Shown: positions 53,031 through 61,211 of the stretch, in pieces
How the letters are laid out: each line of letters opens with the position of its first letter
Position numbering within the stretch: the first letter of the stretch is position 1
Source: Scatomorpha merdigallinarum
GTDB taxonomy: Bacteria > Bacillota > Clostridia > Oscillospirales > Oscillospiraceae
DNA length: 64,000 nucleotides
NCBI GenBank assembly: GCA_018710885.1
Contig: DVJA01000081.1
Location: forward strand, 41,778 to 105,777
Direction: 5' to 3'
The notes under the pieces: model-generated
What the model was told of the DNA's origin: nothing
Databases searched by the model: none
Seen by the model: only the letters and a program-made list of their open reading frames with translations
Position numbers and translations under genes: made by a program

Positions 53031-53807
53031 ATGCCATATAAGATATTAGCGGTGGGCGACACTGTCGGCCCTCCGGGCCTTGAATATATACAGCGCCGGC
53101 TGCGCTCCATACGCCGTGAGCTGGAAGCTGACTTCGTGGTCGTCAACGGCGAAAACGCGAACGTAGTCGGCTGCACGCCGCGGCAGGTGGACGCCATACT
53201 CAACGCCGGCGCCGACTGCGTCACGCTCGGCAACCACACCTGGACGCGCTGGGAGATCCAGCCCTACCTGGACGACGAGATGCGCGTCATACGCCCGGCC
53301 AACTACGCCCCGCAGTGCCCGGGACGCGGCTGCGTCAGCTTCGACACCGAAGCGGGCGAGGTGCTGGTCATCAACCTTATCGGCCGCTTCACGCTCGACT
53401 CCAACACGGACAACCCCTTCCTGACCGTTGACGCCATACTGGAAAATTCCGAGGCGAAGATCGTGCTTGTGGACTTCCACGCCGAAGCCACGAGCGAGAA
53501 GCTGGCAATGGGCTATTACCTCGACTCGCGCGCCAGCGCTGTCTGGGGCACTCACACGCACGTGCAGACTTCCGACGCGCGCGTGCTGCCGAAGGGCACG
53601 GGCTACATCACCGACCTGGGTATGACCGGCCCCATCGAGTCCGTCATAGGCATCAAGCCTGAGCAGTCCATCGGCAAGTTCCTCGGCGACGTGCCGCGCC
53701 GCTACGAGTGCGCCGGCGGCCACGCCAAGCTTGAGGGCGCGCTCTTCACCATAGACGAGACTACCGGCCGCTGCCTCGAGGCGCGCGCGGTGAGGTACAC
53801 GGCATGA
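53031..53807 (+). CDS. ymdB: YmdB-type calcineurin-like phosphodiesterase
   Basis: 258 residues, TIGR00282-like: ILAVGDTVGPPGLEYIQRRL, FVVVNGENANVVG, TLGNHTW, VDFHAEATSEK, GTHTHVQTSD, and YITDLGMTGP near the end. The metal ligands of the calcineurin-like fold are in place. B. subtilis YmdB hydrolyses 2',3'-cAMP and influences sporulation and biofilm decisions. It is co-translated with the Mre11-like gene (four-base overlap). Confidence 0.94.
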   Translation: MPYKILAVGDTVGPPGLEYIQRRLRSIRRELEADFVVVNGENANVVGCTPRQVDAILNAGADCVTLGNHTWTRWEIQPYLDDEMRVIRPANYAPQCPGRGCVSFDTEAGEVLVINLIGRFTLDSNTDNPFLTVDAILENSEAKIVLVDFHAEATSEKLAMGYYLDSRASAVWGTHTHVQTSDARVLPKGTGYITDLGMTGPIESVIGIKPEQSIGKFLGDVPRRYECAGGHAKLEGALFTIDETTGRCLEARAVRYTA

Positions 53808-54892
53808 TAAGGCTGCTCCACGCCGCGGACCTGCACCTCGACTCCCCCTTCGACGCGCTCGGCGAGGAAAAGGCCGCACTGCGCCGCCGCGAGCAGAGGG
53901 AACTGCTGCGTTCTCTCGCGCGCATCCGCGCCGAAGAGGGCGCACAGCTCGTGCTGCTCTCGGGCGACCTGTTCGACAGCGACTCGGCCTGGACCGAGAC
54001 GGAAGAGCTGCTGTGCCTGACAATATCCGAGATGGCCGTGCCCGTGTTCATCGCGCCCGGCAACCACGACTACTACTCCAATTCGGGCCGCTGGGCCAAG
54101 CTGCGCCTGCCCGCTAACGCCCACGTCTTCACGAGCGAGGACTTTGACGCCGTCGTTCTGGAGGACATAGGCGTGCGCGTCTGGGGCGCCGCCTTTACCG
54201 ACCGCTACTGCGCATCCAAGCTCGACACCCTGCGCATACCGCGTCAGGACGGCTTCACCGAACTGGTCTGCGTCCACGGCGACATGAACAACCCCGGCTC
54301 GCGCTACAACCCCATCAGCGAAGCGGACATAGCCGCTTCGGGCGCCGACTACATAGCCCTCGGCCACGTTCACGCCTGCTCAGGGTTAAAAAAGGCGGGC
54401 CGCACCTGCTATGCCTACCCGGGCTGCCCCGAGGGCCGCGGCTTTGACGAGTGCGGCGAAAAGGGCGTGCTGATAGTAGACGCCGCCCCCGGCAAGGTAA
54501 AGTCCAGGTTCATAACCACCGCCTCAAGGCGCTACGAGTGCCTTAGCGTGCCCGCGGACGAGATTGACAGCTTCCACCTGCCCGACGGTGCCGCGGACAA
54601 CATATACCAGATCACTATAACCGGAGAGACCGGCCAAGAACCGGACCTGGCCGCCATACGCGCACGCCTGGAGCCGCAGGTCTTTGCGCTGCGCCTGCGC
54701 GACGAGACCCGTATTCGCCGCGACGTCTGGGAGCGCGCGGACGAAGACTCCCTGCGCGGCGTCTTCCTGCGCATGCTGCGCGACAGGCTCTCCAGCGCGC
54801 GCGACGACCACGAGCGCGAGATGATAACCCGCGCGGCCCGCTGGGGCCTCGCCGCGCTCGACGGCAGAGAGGAGGCCGAACTGCTATGGTGA
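53804..54892 (+). CDS. Mre11/SbcD-like metallophosphoesterase (YhaO-like)
   Basis: 362 residues. Phosphoesterase motifs: AADLHLDSPF (near 8), LLSGDLFDSDS (about 48), APGNHDYYS (about 85), VCVHGDMN, and LGHVHACS. This is the YhaO group, partner of the ATPase YhaN, distantly related to the SbcCD/Mre11-Rad50 nuclease. A C-terminal domain of about 100 residues follows the phosphoesterase core. It overlaps the ATPase gene by seven bases, so the two probably form a complex. Confidence 0.88.
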   Translation: MIRLLHAADLHLDSPFDALGEEKAALRRREQRELLRSLARIRAEEGAQLVLLSGDLFDSDSAWTETEELLCLTISEMAVPVFIAPGNHDYYSNSGRWAKLRLPANAHVFTSEDFDAVVLEDIGVRVWGAAFTDRYCASKLDTLRIPRQDGFTELVCVHGDMNNPGSRYNPISEADIAASGADYIALGHVHACSGLKKAGRTCYAYPGCPEGRGFDECGEKGVLIVDAAPGKVKSRFITTASRRYECLSVPADEIDSFHLPDGAADNIYQITITGETGQEPDLAAIRARLEPQVFALRLRDETRIRRDVWERADEDSLRGVFLRMLRDRLSSARDDHEREMITRAARWGLAALDGREEAELLW

Positions 54893-56769
54893 TACACAAG
54901 CTGAAAGCCACCTTCGGCTGCCTCGACGGCGACACACTCGAGCTGCAGCCCGGTTTGAACGTCATAAACGCCCCCAACGAGAGCGGCAAGAGCACCTGGT
55001 GCGCCTTTATCCGCGCCATGCTCTACGGCATAGACAGCGCAGAGCGCGCCAAGACCGGATTTCTGCCCGACAAAACGCACTATGCGCCCTGGAGCGGCAA
55101 GCCCATGGGCGGCACAATGGAGCTGACCCACGGCGGGCTGGACATAACCCTCACGCGCTCCACAAGCTCGGCCCGTGCGCCGATGCGCAACTTCTCCGCT
55201 ACCTATACGGGCACCGGCGACGCAGTGCCCGGCATAGACGCCGCGAACGTCGGCGAATACCTGACCGGCGCCAGCCGTTCCGTCTTCTGCTCGAGCGCCT
55301 TCATAGGCCAGGGCGCCGCAGCCGTCACCGGCAGTGCGGAACTTGAGCGGCGCATAGCCAGCGTTGTATCCTCCGGCGAGGAGGAGGTTTCCGCGAGCGA
55401 GGCCGACGAGCGCCTGCGCGCCTGGCTGCGCCGCCGCCGCTACAACAAGCGCGGTGCCATCCCCGAACTGGAAAATGACATAGCCGCTGGAGAGGCCGCG
55501 CTACGCCGCGTTGCGGACACTGTCGCTGAGCGCGACCGCGTGAGTGCCGAACTTGAGCGCTGCACCGAAAGCATAAACCGCCTCTCCGACCAGCTCAAAA
55601 ACACCCAGGAGCGCGAGCGCACAAGTGCGCGACAGAGTTTTGAGCGCTCCGGCGAACAGGTGAGCGAGCTGGAGTGGCGTTGCTCCCAGGCTGAACGCGA
55701 GAGCGCGAAACGCTCTGCCGAGGCCGCAGACCGCTTCTTCGACGGCATGAGCCCCGATGACGCCGCGCAGCTTGCCCGAACTGAGCAGCAGCGCGCCGAG
55801 GAGCTAAGACGCCAATCTGCCGTTCGGGCAAACCTCAACAGCTTCTACGCCTGCGCCGCGCTATGCGTGCTATTTGTCATACTGGCTGTGGCCGTAAGTC
55901 CGTTTGAGCTCATAGGCACGGCTGTTTTCGCCGCGCTCGGCGCCTGGCGCTACACCGTATACCACCGCGCCGTTGACAGCGCCAGGAGCGCTGAAAATGA
56001 GCTCAGGAATCTGCTTTCGCGCTACGGCGTTTCTTCCGCGGAGGAAATCCCAGAACTTGCTGCGGACTACGCGCGCCGCCGCGCCGCTGCCGACAAGGCC
56101 GCGGCCGCACTCGAAGCTGCCCGCGCGGAGCTCGCGCGCGCACGCGAGGCCCGGCGCGCCGATGAGAGCCGCTTCACCGGGGCACAGGAGAGTGAAGAGC
56201 TGCGCCGCCTCAGCTGGGAGCTGGCCAGTTTGAACGCACGCCGCGAGAGTCTGAGCTCACGTCTTGCAGAGCTCTCCGGAGTCATAAGCGCGCTGGGCGA
56301 TCCGGTCGCCATAGAGAGCGGCATACGCGCGAAGCAGGACAAGCTCGCCGAGCTCGAAGAGCAGTACGACGCCATAGAACTCGCCGCCAACACCCTTGAA
56401 AAAGCCGGGGCCGAGCTGCAAAATCGTTTCTCCCCCGCCCTCGGGCACCGTGCAGCCGAGATCTTCCAGCGCCTCACCGGAGGCAGGTACGAGGACCTCA
56501 CCGTCTCGCGCGACTTCTCCGTAGCGGTGCGGCGCAGCGGGGACAGCGTCCCGCGCGGCAGCCTCTACCTGAGCGCCGGTGCGGTGGACCTCATGTACCT
56601 CGCGGTGCGCCTTGCGATAGCGGAGCTGGCCCTGCCCAACGACGAGCCCTGCCCGATAATACTCGACGACGCGCTGGCATATCTCGACCCCACCCGTCGG
56701 GAACGGGTGCTGGATTTGCTCGATGAAATAGGCAGGAAGCGGCAGGTTATACTGTTTACCTGCGCGTAA
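54886..56769 (+). CDS. Rad50/SbcC-like ATPase with membrane hairpin (YhaN-like)
   Basis: 627 residues. P-loop NAPNESGKSTWC (about 26-37), C-terminal ABC signature LYLSAGAVDLMYLA and Walker B PIILDDALAYLD. A coiled coil (about 190-320) is interrupted by two predicted membrane helices (about 322-357, FYACAALCVLFVILAVAVSPF and ELIGTAVFAALGAW), then a second coil. In SbcC this place holds a Zn hook. The predicted anchor suggests a DNA-repair or quality-control ATPase tethered to the membrane, as described for YhaN. The gene-pair partner is the Mre11-like protein. Confidence 0.88.
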   Translation: MVIHKLKATFGCLDGDTLELQPGLNVINAPNESGKSTWCAFIRAMLYGIDSAERAKTGFLPDKTHYAPWSGKPMGGTMELTHGGLDITLTRSTSSARAPMRNFSATYTGTGDAVPGIDAANVGEYLTGASRSVFCSSAFIGQGAAAVTGSAELERRIASVVSSGEEEVSASEADERLRAWLRRRRYNKRGAIPELENDIAAGEAALRRVADTVAERDRVSAELERCTESINRLSDQLKNTQERERTSARQSFERSGEQVSELEWRCSQAERESAKRSAEAADRFFDGMSPDDAAQLARTEQQRAEELRRQSAVRANLNSFYACAALCVLFVILAVAVSPFELIGTAVFAALGAWRYTVYHRAVDSARSAENELRNLLSRYGVSSAEEIPELAADYARRRAAADKAAAALEAARAELARAREARRADESRFTGAQESEELRRLSWELASLNARRESLSSRLAELSGVISALGDPVAIESGIRAKQDKLAELEEQYDAIELAANTLEKAGAELQNRFSPALGHRAAEIFQRLTGGRYEDLTVSRDFSVAVRRSGDSVPRGSLYLSAGAVDLMYLAVRLAIAELALPNDEPCPIILDDALAYLDPTRRERVLDLLDEIGRKRQVILFTCA

Positions 56770-56838
56770 TGTTGCTTGCGCGGCGGGGCAACCGTGGGCG
56801 GTTGCGGCCATCCTGAGCGGTTTACACACCAACACACC

Positions 56839-56864
56839 GTAGGGGACGGCGTCCTCGACGTCCC
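56839..56864 (-). repeat. Boundary palindrome, copy B inner
   Basis: Reverse strand reads GGGACGTCGAGGACGCCGTC then CCCTAC; preceded by a GTAGAAT-like block, as in the other copies. Confidence 0.8.
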
Positions 56865-56986
56865 GCCGTGGGATTCTACATCACCACGTACCCATACCGC
56901 GCCTCGTAGGGCGCACCGTCCTCGGTGCGCCGGGGTGGTTGTCACGTCGCCGGACGTGGGGGGTGGCATTAGGTAATGCCGCAATC

Positions 56987-57028
56987 CTGAGAGATTTCTT
57001 TTTGTCTTGGCAAAAAGAAACCCCTCAG
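56987..57028 (-). repeat. Hairpin within repeat copy B
   Basis: Reverse strand CTGAGGGGTTTCTTTTTG pairs with CAAAAAGAAATCTCTCAG around a CCAAGA-type loop. The stem differs from copy A at several paired positions (CTGGG/CCCAG becomes CTGAG/CTCAG). Confidence 0.85.
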
Positions 57029-57478
57029 ACTCCAAAGAGAAAACCGCTTTGGTGCGAACTTGTACGTAAGGGTGCGTGTTAACTCGGGCTGGTGGTAACT
57101 TGCGGGTGGTCATCCCTAAACCTCTGTTTAGTTACTCCATCGCCGACCGCGGTTTCGCTTCGCGGCCGCTGACGGGTTAACACGGGACGTTGCCCAACCG
57201 GGTGCGGCTGGTTGTTACAGTCGGTAAGTTCTGCGTTGCCCGAGGGTTCTGCGGCTCTTGCCGCGCACATCGCTTTGCTCGTGCGCTGGGGGGGTGCTGG
57301 TGGGTAGGTTCTTGTGCCTGCTCTTTTCGCCTTATAAACAACACCCGGCCACCACGTTCGACCAACACACCCAACCCCCTGGGGCTTGTACCCAACCTTG
57401 CATACCTCTGCCCTACACCAACGTACCATCCCGCACACGCCCCGGCCACCGCTGACGGCCAAACACACGCACCCAACC

Positions 57479-57504
57479 GTAAGGGACGGCGTTCTCGACG
57501 TCCC
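57479..57504 (-). repeat. Boundary palindrome, copy B outer
   Basis: Reverse strand GGGACGTCGAGAACGCCGTC then CCTTAC, followed by GGTTGGGTGCGTGTG, which copy A also has (GGTTGAGTGCGTGTG) next to its left boundary. Confidence 0.8.
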
Positions 57505-57556
57505 GCTCGTTGGATTCTACGTCACCACGCTGTCGGATGCGTTGCCGGGTAGCCGT

Positions 57557-57597
57557 CAGCGTAGCTGACCGAGGGGTTGTACCCCTCCCCGCTACGT
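57557..57597. repeat. GC-rich hairpin beside repeat copy B
   Basis: CGTAGC (57559-57564 region) and GCTACG enclose AGGGGT and ACCCCT; a further dispersed-hairpin-like unit, single in this window. Confidence 0.5.
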
Positions 57598-57674
57598 TAT
57601 AGTCCACTAAAACGCCATATTCTGTTCTCAATTTAAATTGCTAAATATATGCAACCAACGAAGGAGTGTAAACC

Positions 57675-58382
57675 ATGAGATTTGAAGTTTCCAAAGATGT
57701 ATTTGACCTGCTGCCGGACGCCTGTTTTGGTGTTGTGGCTGTGCGTGGAGTAGATAACTCCAAGGCTTATCCCCAGGTTTCTGAACTGCTGCACAGCGCC
57801 ATTGCTGAGTGCGAGGCTGCTCTTGCCGGCGTCAAGGTCAAGGAGTCTCCTGAGATAGTCCCCTACCGCGAAGCCTTCAGGGCTCTCGGCATCAACCCCA
57901 ACAAGTACATGTGCTCCATTGAGGCGCTTATGACGCGCATTGCCAAGGGCAAGGGCTTCCCTGAAATCAGCCCCATTGTCGATCTCGGCAACGCGGTCAG
58001 CCTGCGTACCAGGCTGCCTATCGGTGCGCACGACATGGGCACGGTCACTCGGGCACTGGAAGTGCGGCATGCGCAGCCGGGCGACACTTTTGTGCCATTC
58101 GGCGGTGGTGAAGTTGAGACCCCTGACGAGAACGAAGTCGTCTACGTCTCCGACGGCCAGGTGCGCACCCGCCGCTGGACCTGGCGTCAGAGCGAGATAG
58201 GCAAGATCACCGAGGCCACGACCGACCTGCTCTTCCCCATCGACGGCTTCAAGAGCCTGAATCTCGACCGCGTGCTCGAGGCCCGCAAGGAACTCAGCGA
58301 GCTGATTGAGAGCATCTTCGGCGCCAAAACCGCCATCGGCATGGTTGACGCTGATAACCCCGTCTTTGACGCGGAGCTTTAA
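57675..58382 (+). CDS. Stand-alone B3/B4 domain protein
   Basis: 235 residues of the B3/B4 fold found in the beta subunit of phenylalanyl-tRNA synthetase, where it edits mischarged Tyr-tRNA. Characteristic are KESPEIVPYREAFRALGINPNKYMCSIEALMTRIAKG and PIVDLGNAVSLRTRLPIGAHDM. There is no synthetase catalytic part and no tRNA-binding domain, so it could be a trans-editing or free-aminoacyl-tRNA deacylase-type protein; not proven. GGAGTG lies upstream of the ATG. Monocistronic. Confidence 0.85.
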   Translation: MRFEVSKDVFDLLPDACFGVVAVRGVDNSKAYPQVSELLHSAIAECEAALAGVKVKESPEIVPYREAFRALGINPNKYMCSIEALMTRIAKGKGFPEISPIVDLGNAVSLRTRLPIGAHDMGTVTRALEVRHAQPGDTFVPFGGGEVETPDENEVVYVSDGQVRTRRWTWRQSEIGKITEATTDLLFPIDGFKSLNLDRVLEARKELSELIESIFGAKTAIGMVDADNPVFDAEL

Positions 58383-58406
58383 TATCCGTTCCGGACACCA
58401 GCTACA

Positions 58407-58449
58407 ATACAAACGGCAGCTTGAAATTTCAAGCTGCCGTTTGTATTTT
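58407..58449. terminator. Perfect 40-bp palindromic terminator
   Basis: ATACAAACGGCAGCTTGAAA followed directly by its reverse complement, 58407-58446, then TTTT nearby on the plus strand. It serves both convergent genes. Confidence 0.9.
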
Positions 58450-58457
58450 GTACAGAC

Positions 58458-59123
58458 TTACGATTGCTCACTTACAAACTCCACGTTTACGTCGCCGTTA
58501 TTACAGGACACGTTCAGAGTTTTCTCGCCGCCGTCATTGCTGTCCGGCAGGGTACTTTCGCCTTTCTTGATGTCCGATTGAATGGCAAAGTCGTCGTAGC
58601 TGCCTATGACGGTTCCCGTGATGTCTCCATTCTTGACCGTCAGGCTCAGGTCGCTGCCGACGCCCAGATTGCCGAAGGAGATGTTTCCCCCGTTCGAGGA
58701 GAGGTTTATGCTTCCCGTTACGGACATAGCGGGAAGCGAGATATCCTCGTTAGTAGTAGACAGAGTTATGCTGTCCAGCAGCGAGTTCGGTATCTGCAAA
58801 TATATTTTCCTGTCCTCAGCGGAGGGCTTTACTCCAATATAATCTGTCCACTCTTTGTCGCTGGCGCCCGTCATGGTCAGCACGTTGTCAGAGACAGAAA
58901 TATCGTAATACTCCTTGTTGTTTTCGTAGTACTGGATGTGGACCTGATTGTCATTGGAGAGCGAAACTTCTATTTCCCTATCCTCTACGTCGAGGTTGAT
59001 TTCGCTGACCTGCGCATCCGGCGTGTAGCTCTTTTCCTCAAAAGGCTCGTCGCTGCTGGAGCAGCCGGACAAAGCAAAAGCTCCCAGCGCCATGCAAAGC
59101 ACAAGTGAAATGATTTTCTTCAT
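58458..59123 (-). CDS. DUF4097-family lipoprotein
   Basis: 221 residues with a lipoprotein signal peptide (LSGC, Cys21) and a beta-solenoid-like DUF4097 domain recognised by repeated ...DITGTV..., TTNEDISLPAMSVTGSINLSSNGGNISFGNLGVGSDLSLTVKNGDI. Members are cell-surface proteins of unknown function often next to membrane proteins. Here it is the last gene of an ABC transporter/GNAT cluster of lower GC than its surroundings. The neighbours suggest a role tied to that transporter. Confidence 0.78.
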   Translation of the reverse strand: MKKIISLVLCMALGAFALSGCSSSDEPFEEKSYTPDAQVSEINLDVEDREIEVSLSNDNQVHIQYYENNKEYYDISVSDNVLTMTGASDKEWTDYIGVKPSAEDRKIYLQIPNSLLDSITLSTTNEDISLPAMSVTGSINLSSNGGNISFGNLGVGSDLSLTVKNGDITGTVIGSYDDFAIQSDIKKGESTLPDSNDGGEKTLNVSCNNGDVNVEFVSEQS

Positions 59124-59144
59124 GGTGATTCCTCCATATTATAG

Positions 59145-59588
59145 TTAAGATTGTAGTTCTAATTCATAGCAGCCCGCTTCACCGGCTGCGTGAAAGCCGA
59201 AAGAACGGTAAAGTTTCTCGGCTTCTTCATTTGCTTCAGTTGCCGACAAGATAACTCTCTTGACGCCCTGGATTTTGAGACCTCTCAGGACGTGCTCCAG
59301 AGCTTTTTCTTCCAGAGCTTTTTCTTTAAACCTGTCATCCAGCATAAAGCGGCAGATGGTTGCCGTGTCAGCATGGGTTTCCGCGCGTTTGTACATGAAG
59401 AATCCAATCAGCGCGTTGTTGTTATAAATTGCATTGGGGTGCATTTCCGCATCATATCTTGTTTCCGCTATGGAAATCGCATTGCAGCGGCAGCGCCCCT
59501 CCGTCTTAGCAACAGCAACATCTTGACTGGTAGACAATTCGCAAACGTCCGATATATTTTGTGCGTCAACCGCTTTTATCCTAATCAT
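59145..59588 (-). CDS. Divergent GNAT acetyltransferase-like protein
   Basis: 147 residues with the GNAT order of elements: NAIYNNNALIGFFMYKR, ATICRFMLDDRF, then VKRVILSATEANEEAEKLYRSFGFH. The acetyl-CoA loop, normally R/Q-x-x-G-x-G/A, reads RFKEKALEEKAL, so both glycines are lost. The coding DNA shows a tandem repeat of GAAAAAGCTCTG here, suggesting the loop arose or was changed by a short duplication. It may be a degenerate or atypical enzyme. 15 bases separate it from the permease gene upstream. Confidence 0.72.
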   Translation of the reverse strand: MIRIKAVDAQNISDVCELSTSQDVAVAKTEGRCRCNAISIAETRYDAEMHPNAIYNNNALIGFFMYKRAETHADTATICRFMLDDRFKEKALEEKALEHVLRGLKIQGVKRVILSATEANEEAEKLYRSFGFHAAGEAGCYELELQS

Positions 59589-59603
59589 GGCCGCGCCTCA
59601 CAC

Positions 59604-60251
59604 TCACAGAGTTTTTCTCTTCAAGACCACAAGCCCTGCAAGAGACAGAGCTGCGCTCAACAAGAGGCAAGTACCGATGTGCAGGATCGCGTTGCCGTTG
59701 AGCATGATGAGCCGGAAAAATCCTGACAGGGCAGAGCGCAGCGGCGCAATGGGAGTGAAGATGCAGATAATCGCAACCAGCACCGCGTCTGTCAGCCATC
59801 CGTACCAGTGCGCCTGCATGGACAGCAGCACATGGAGGAAAATCATTACGAGCAGCAGAAACAGCATCTGCTGTATCGCGGCCACGAAAATCCCGTTTTC
59901 GGTCCACCGGCACACATCCATCATGTTGATAACAGTTTGCGCGGGGTATATGGGGTCCATGACGAGGTGGATTACAGTGTTAACGAGGGAGATGCAGAAA
60001 GCCAGTAGGCCATAGCTTATCAGGCAGCCTATAAAGTAGTCCTTCTTGCTCGCTCCCAGGTGCATCAGCTTTGAGAAATCGTAGAACACAAAGAAGAACG
60101 GAGCCATAACCGCCAGCAGCCAAGTATAATTGCCGTTACTCAGTACCGTCTCACCGGAAGATGTGGCGCAAACCACCACAGCGGCCGTGAGAATAAAACT
60201 TATCTTGTTGCTTGCAAGCAGCCGTTTTATAATAGCCAATATAGCTGTCAT
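59604..60251 (-). CDS. ABC transporter permease (ABC-2-like)
   Basis: 215 residues, six predicted membrane helices, no signal peptide. Segments include KISFILTAAVVVCATSSG, YTWLLAVMAPFFFVFYD, FIGCLISYGLLAFCISLVN and AILHIGTCLLLSAALSLAGLVVL. It belongs with the small ABC-2/YhcI-like permeases whose ATPase is encoded just upstream. The ATG at 60251 overlaps the ATPase stop by four bases. The substrate is unknown; such pairs often export peptides or antibiotics. Confidence 0.8.
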   Translation of the reverse strand: MTAILAIIKRLLASNKISFILTAAVVVCATSSGETVLSNGNYTWLLAVMAPFFFVFYDFSKLMHLGASKKDYFIGCLISYGLLAFCISLVNTVIHLVMDPIYPAQTVINMMDVCRWTENGIFVAAIQQMLFLLLVMIFLHVLLSMQAHWYGWLTDAVLVAIICIFTPIAPLRSALSGFFRLIMLNGNAILHIGTCLLLSAALSLAGLVVLKRKTL

Positions 60252-61099
60252 CTCTTTACGCCTCCCCTGGTCCCGACCATTTGTATAAAGAAGTCCTGCA
60301 AAGACAGCGGGCGCACTTCCAGCGAATCCGTCTGCTTTGGCGCCTCGTCGAAGATGTAGCATGTCACCAGGCCGCCGACTGTATCCTGCCCGATGACGTT
60401 CAACCCCCGGGTTGCGGCCTCCACATCTTTTTGCAGCCCGCTGACGCTGAACGCCTTCGTCTCAACCGACCGCAAGGTGTCAAAGAAACGGATGCTGCCT
60501 TTGTCAATGATGATGAGCTTTTGAATCGTCTTTGCGATTTCCTCAATGATGTGGGTGGAAACAATGATAATCCGCGGGTGCTTATTAAAGCTCTCTGTCA
60601 GCATGTCGTAGAACTCCACGCGCATGATGGCGTCGAAGCCGAGGACGGGTTCGTCAAGGAGGATGACGTCTTTGTTGCTCGCCAGGCAGATAATCGTTGA
60701 AACCATCGTCTTCATGCCGAGGGAGAGGTGGTTAAACTTTTTCTTGCCATCCAGCTCAAACCGCTCCATCATCTCCGAAGCGAAGTCATAATCGTAGTTG
60801 GGATTGACCTCGGACGCGAGCTTCAGCAGCTTACGCACCGGAAGGTTGAAGTGCTTGGCGAAGTTCTCTATATAGCTGACGCCTGTATCCAGGGCTGAGG
60901 TCGTTATCGTCTTGCCGTCCACCTTAATCGTTCCGCTTGTAATGTTCTGATACCCGGCAATGGACTTCAGCAGCGTTGTTTTGCCCGCGCCGTTCCTGCC
61001 GAGCAGGCAGTAAATCCCCGGCTCGTCAATCGACAAAGTAATGTTTTTCAGCACGGTTGCCTGCCCGTACTGCTTCGTCACCTGCTTGAGTTCTATCAT
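60248..61099 (-). CDS. ABC transporter ATP-binding protein
   Basis: 283 residues: Walker A GRNGAGKTTLLKS (about 36-48), signature LSLGMKTMVS, Walker B DVILLDEPVLGFD, and H-loop STHIIEE. It is the BcrA/YhcH-like type with a C-terminal extension of about 80 residues that contacts the permease. ATG 61099 with AGGAGGA upstream is preferred to the longer frame starting at 61123. First gene of the divergent cluster under the MerR-type promoter. Confidence 0.9.
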   Translation of the reverse strand: MIELKQVTKQYGQATVLKNITLSIDEPGIYCLLGRNGAGKTTLLKSIAGYQNITSGTIKVDGKTITTSALDTGVSYIENFAKHFNLPVRKLLKLASEVNPNYDYDFASEMMERFELDGKKKFNHLSLGMKTMVSTIICLASNKDVILLDEPVLGFDAIMRVEFYDMLTESFNKHPRIIIVSTHIIEEIAKTIQKLIIIDKGSIRFFDTLRSVETKAFSVSGLQKDVEAATRGLNVIGQDTVGGLVTCYIFDEAPKQTDSLEVRPLSLQDFFIQMVGTRGGVKR

Positions 61100-61165
61100 G
61101 CAACTATTCCTCCTAAAGAGCATCAGATACCCGTTGATTTTAGGTGGTTCCCTGTGCTAGAATGA

Positions 61166-61196
61166 ACTATAAACCTTTGTGTAACACAAAAGTCAA
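61166..61196 (-). promoter_or_regulatory. MerR-type promoter with 19-bp spacer and operator dyad
   Basis: Reverse strand TTGACT (61191-61196) and TATAGT (61166-61171) are 19 bases apart, and the spacer is the dyad CTTTTGTG-TT-ACACAAAGG, as expected for a MerR-activated promoter. It drives the ABC transporter cluster. Confidence 0.85.
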
Positions 61197-61211
61197 TAGG
61201 GGAAATTCGAA

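Larger units (their letters stand above)
56838..57522 (-). repeat. Dispersed non-coding repeat, copy B
   Basis: Reverse-complement counterpart of the repeat at 26237-26806; blocks align in the same order. The gene-free stretch 56770-57674 is mostly this element plus a hairpin at 57557-57597. Compared with A it carries an extra block of about 50 to 60 bases (around 57186-57250) and different spacing near the left end, where a second GC-rich hairpin-type motif (CGCACCGTCCTCGGTGCGCC, 56912-56931) is added. No plausible gene. Confidence 0.85.
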
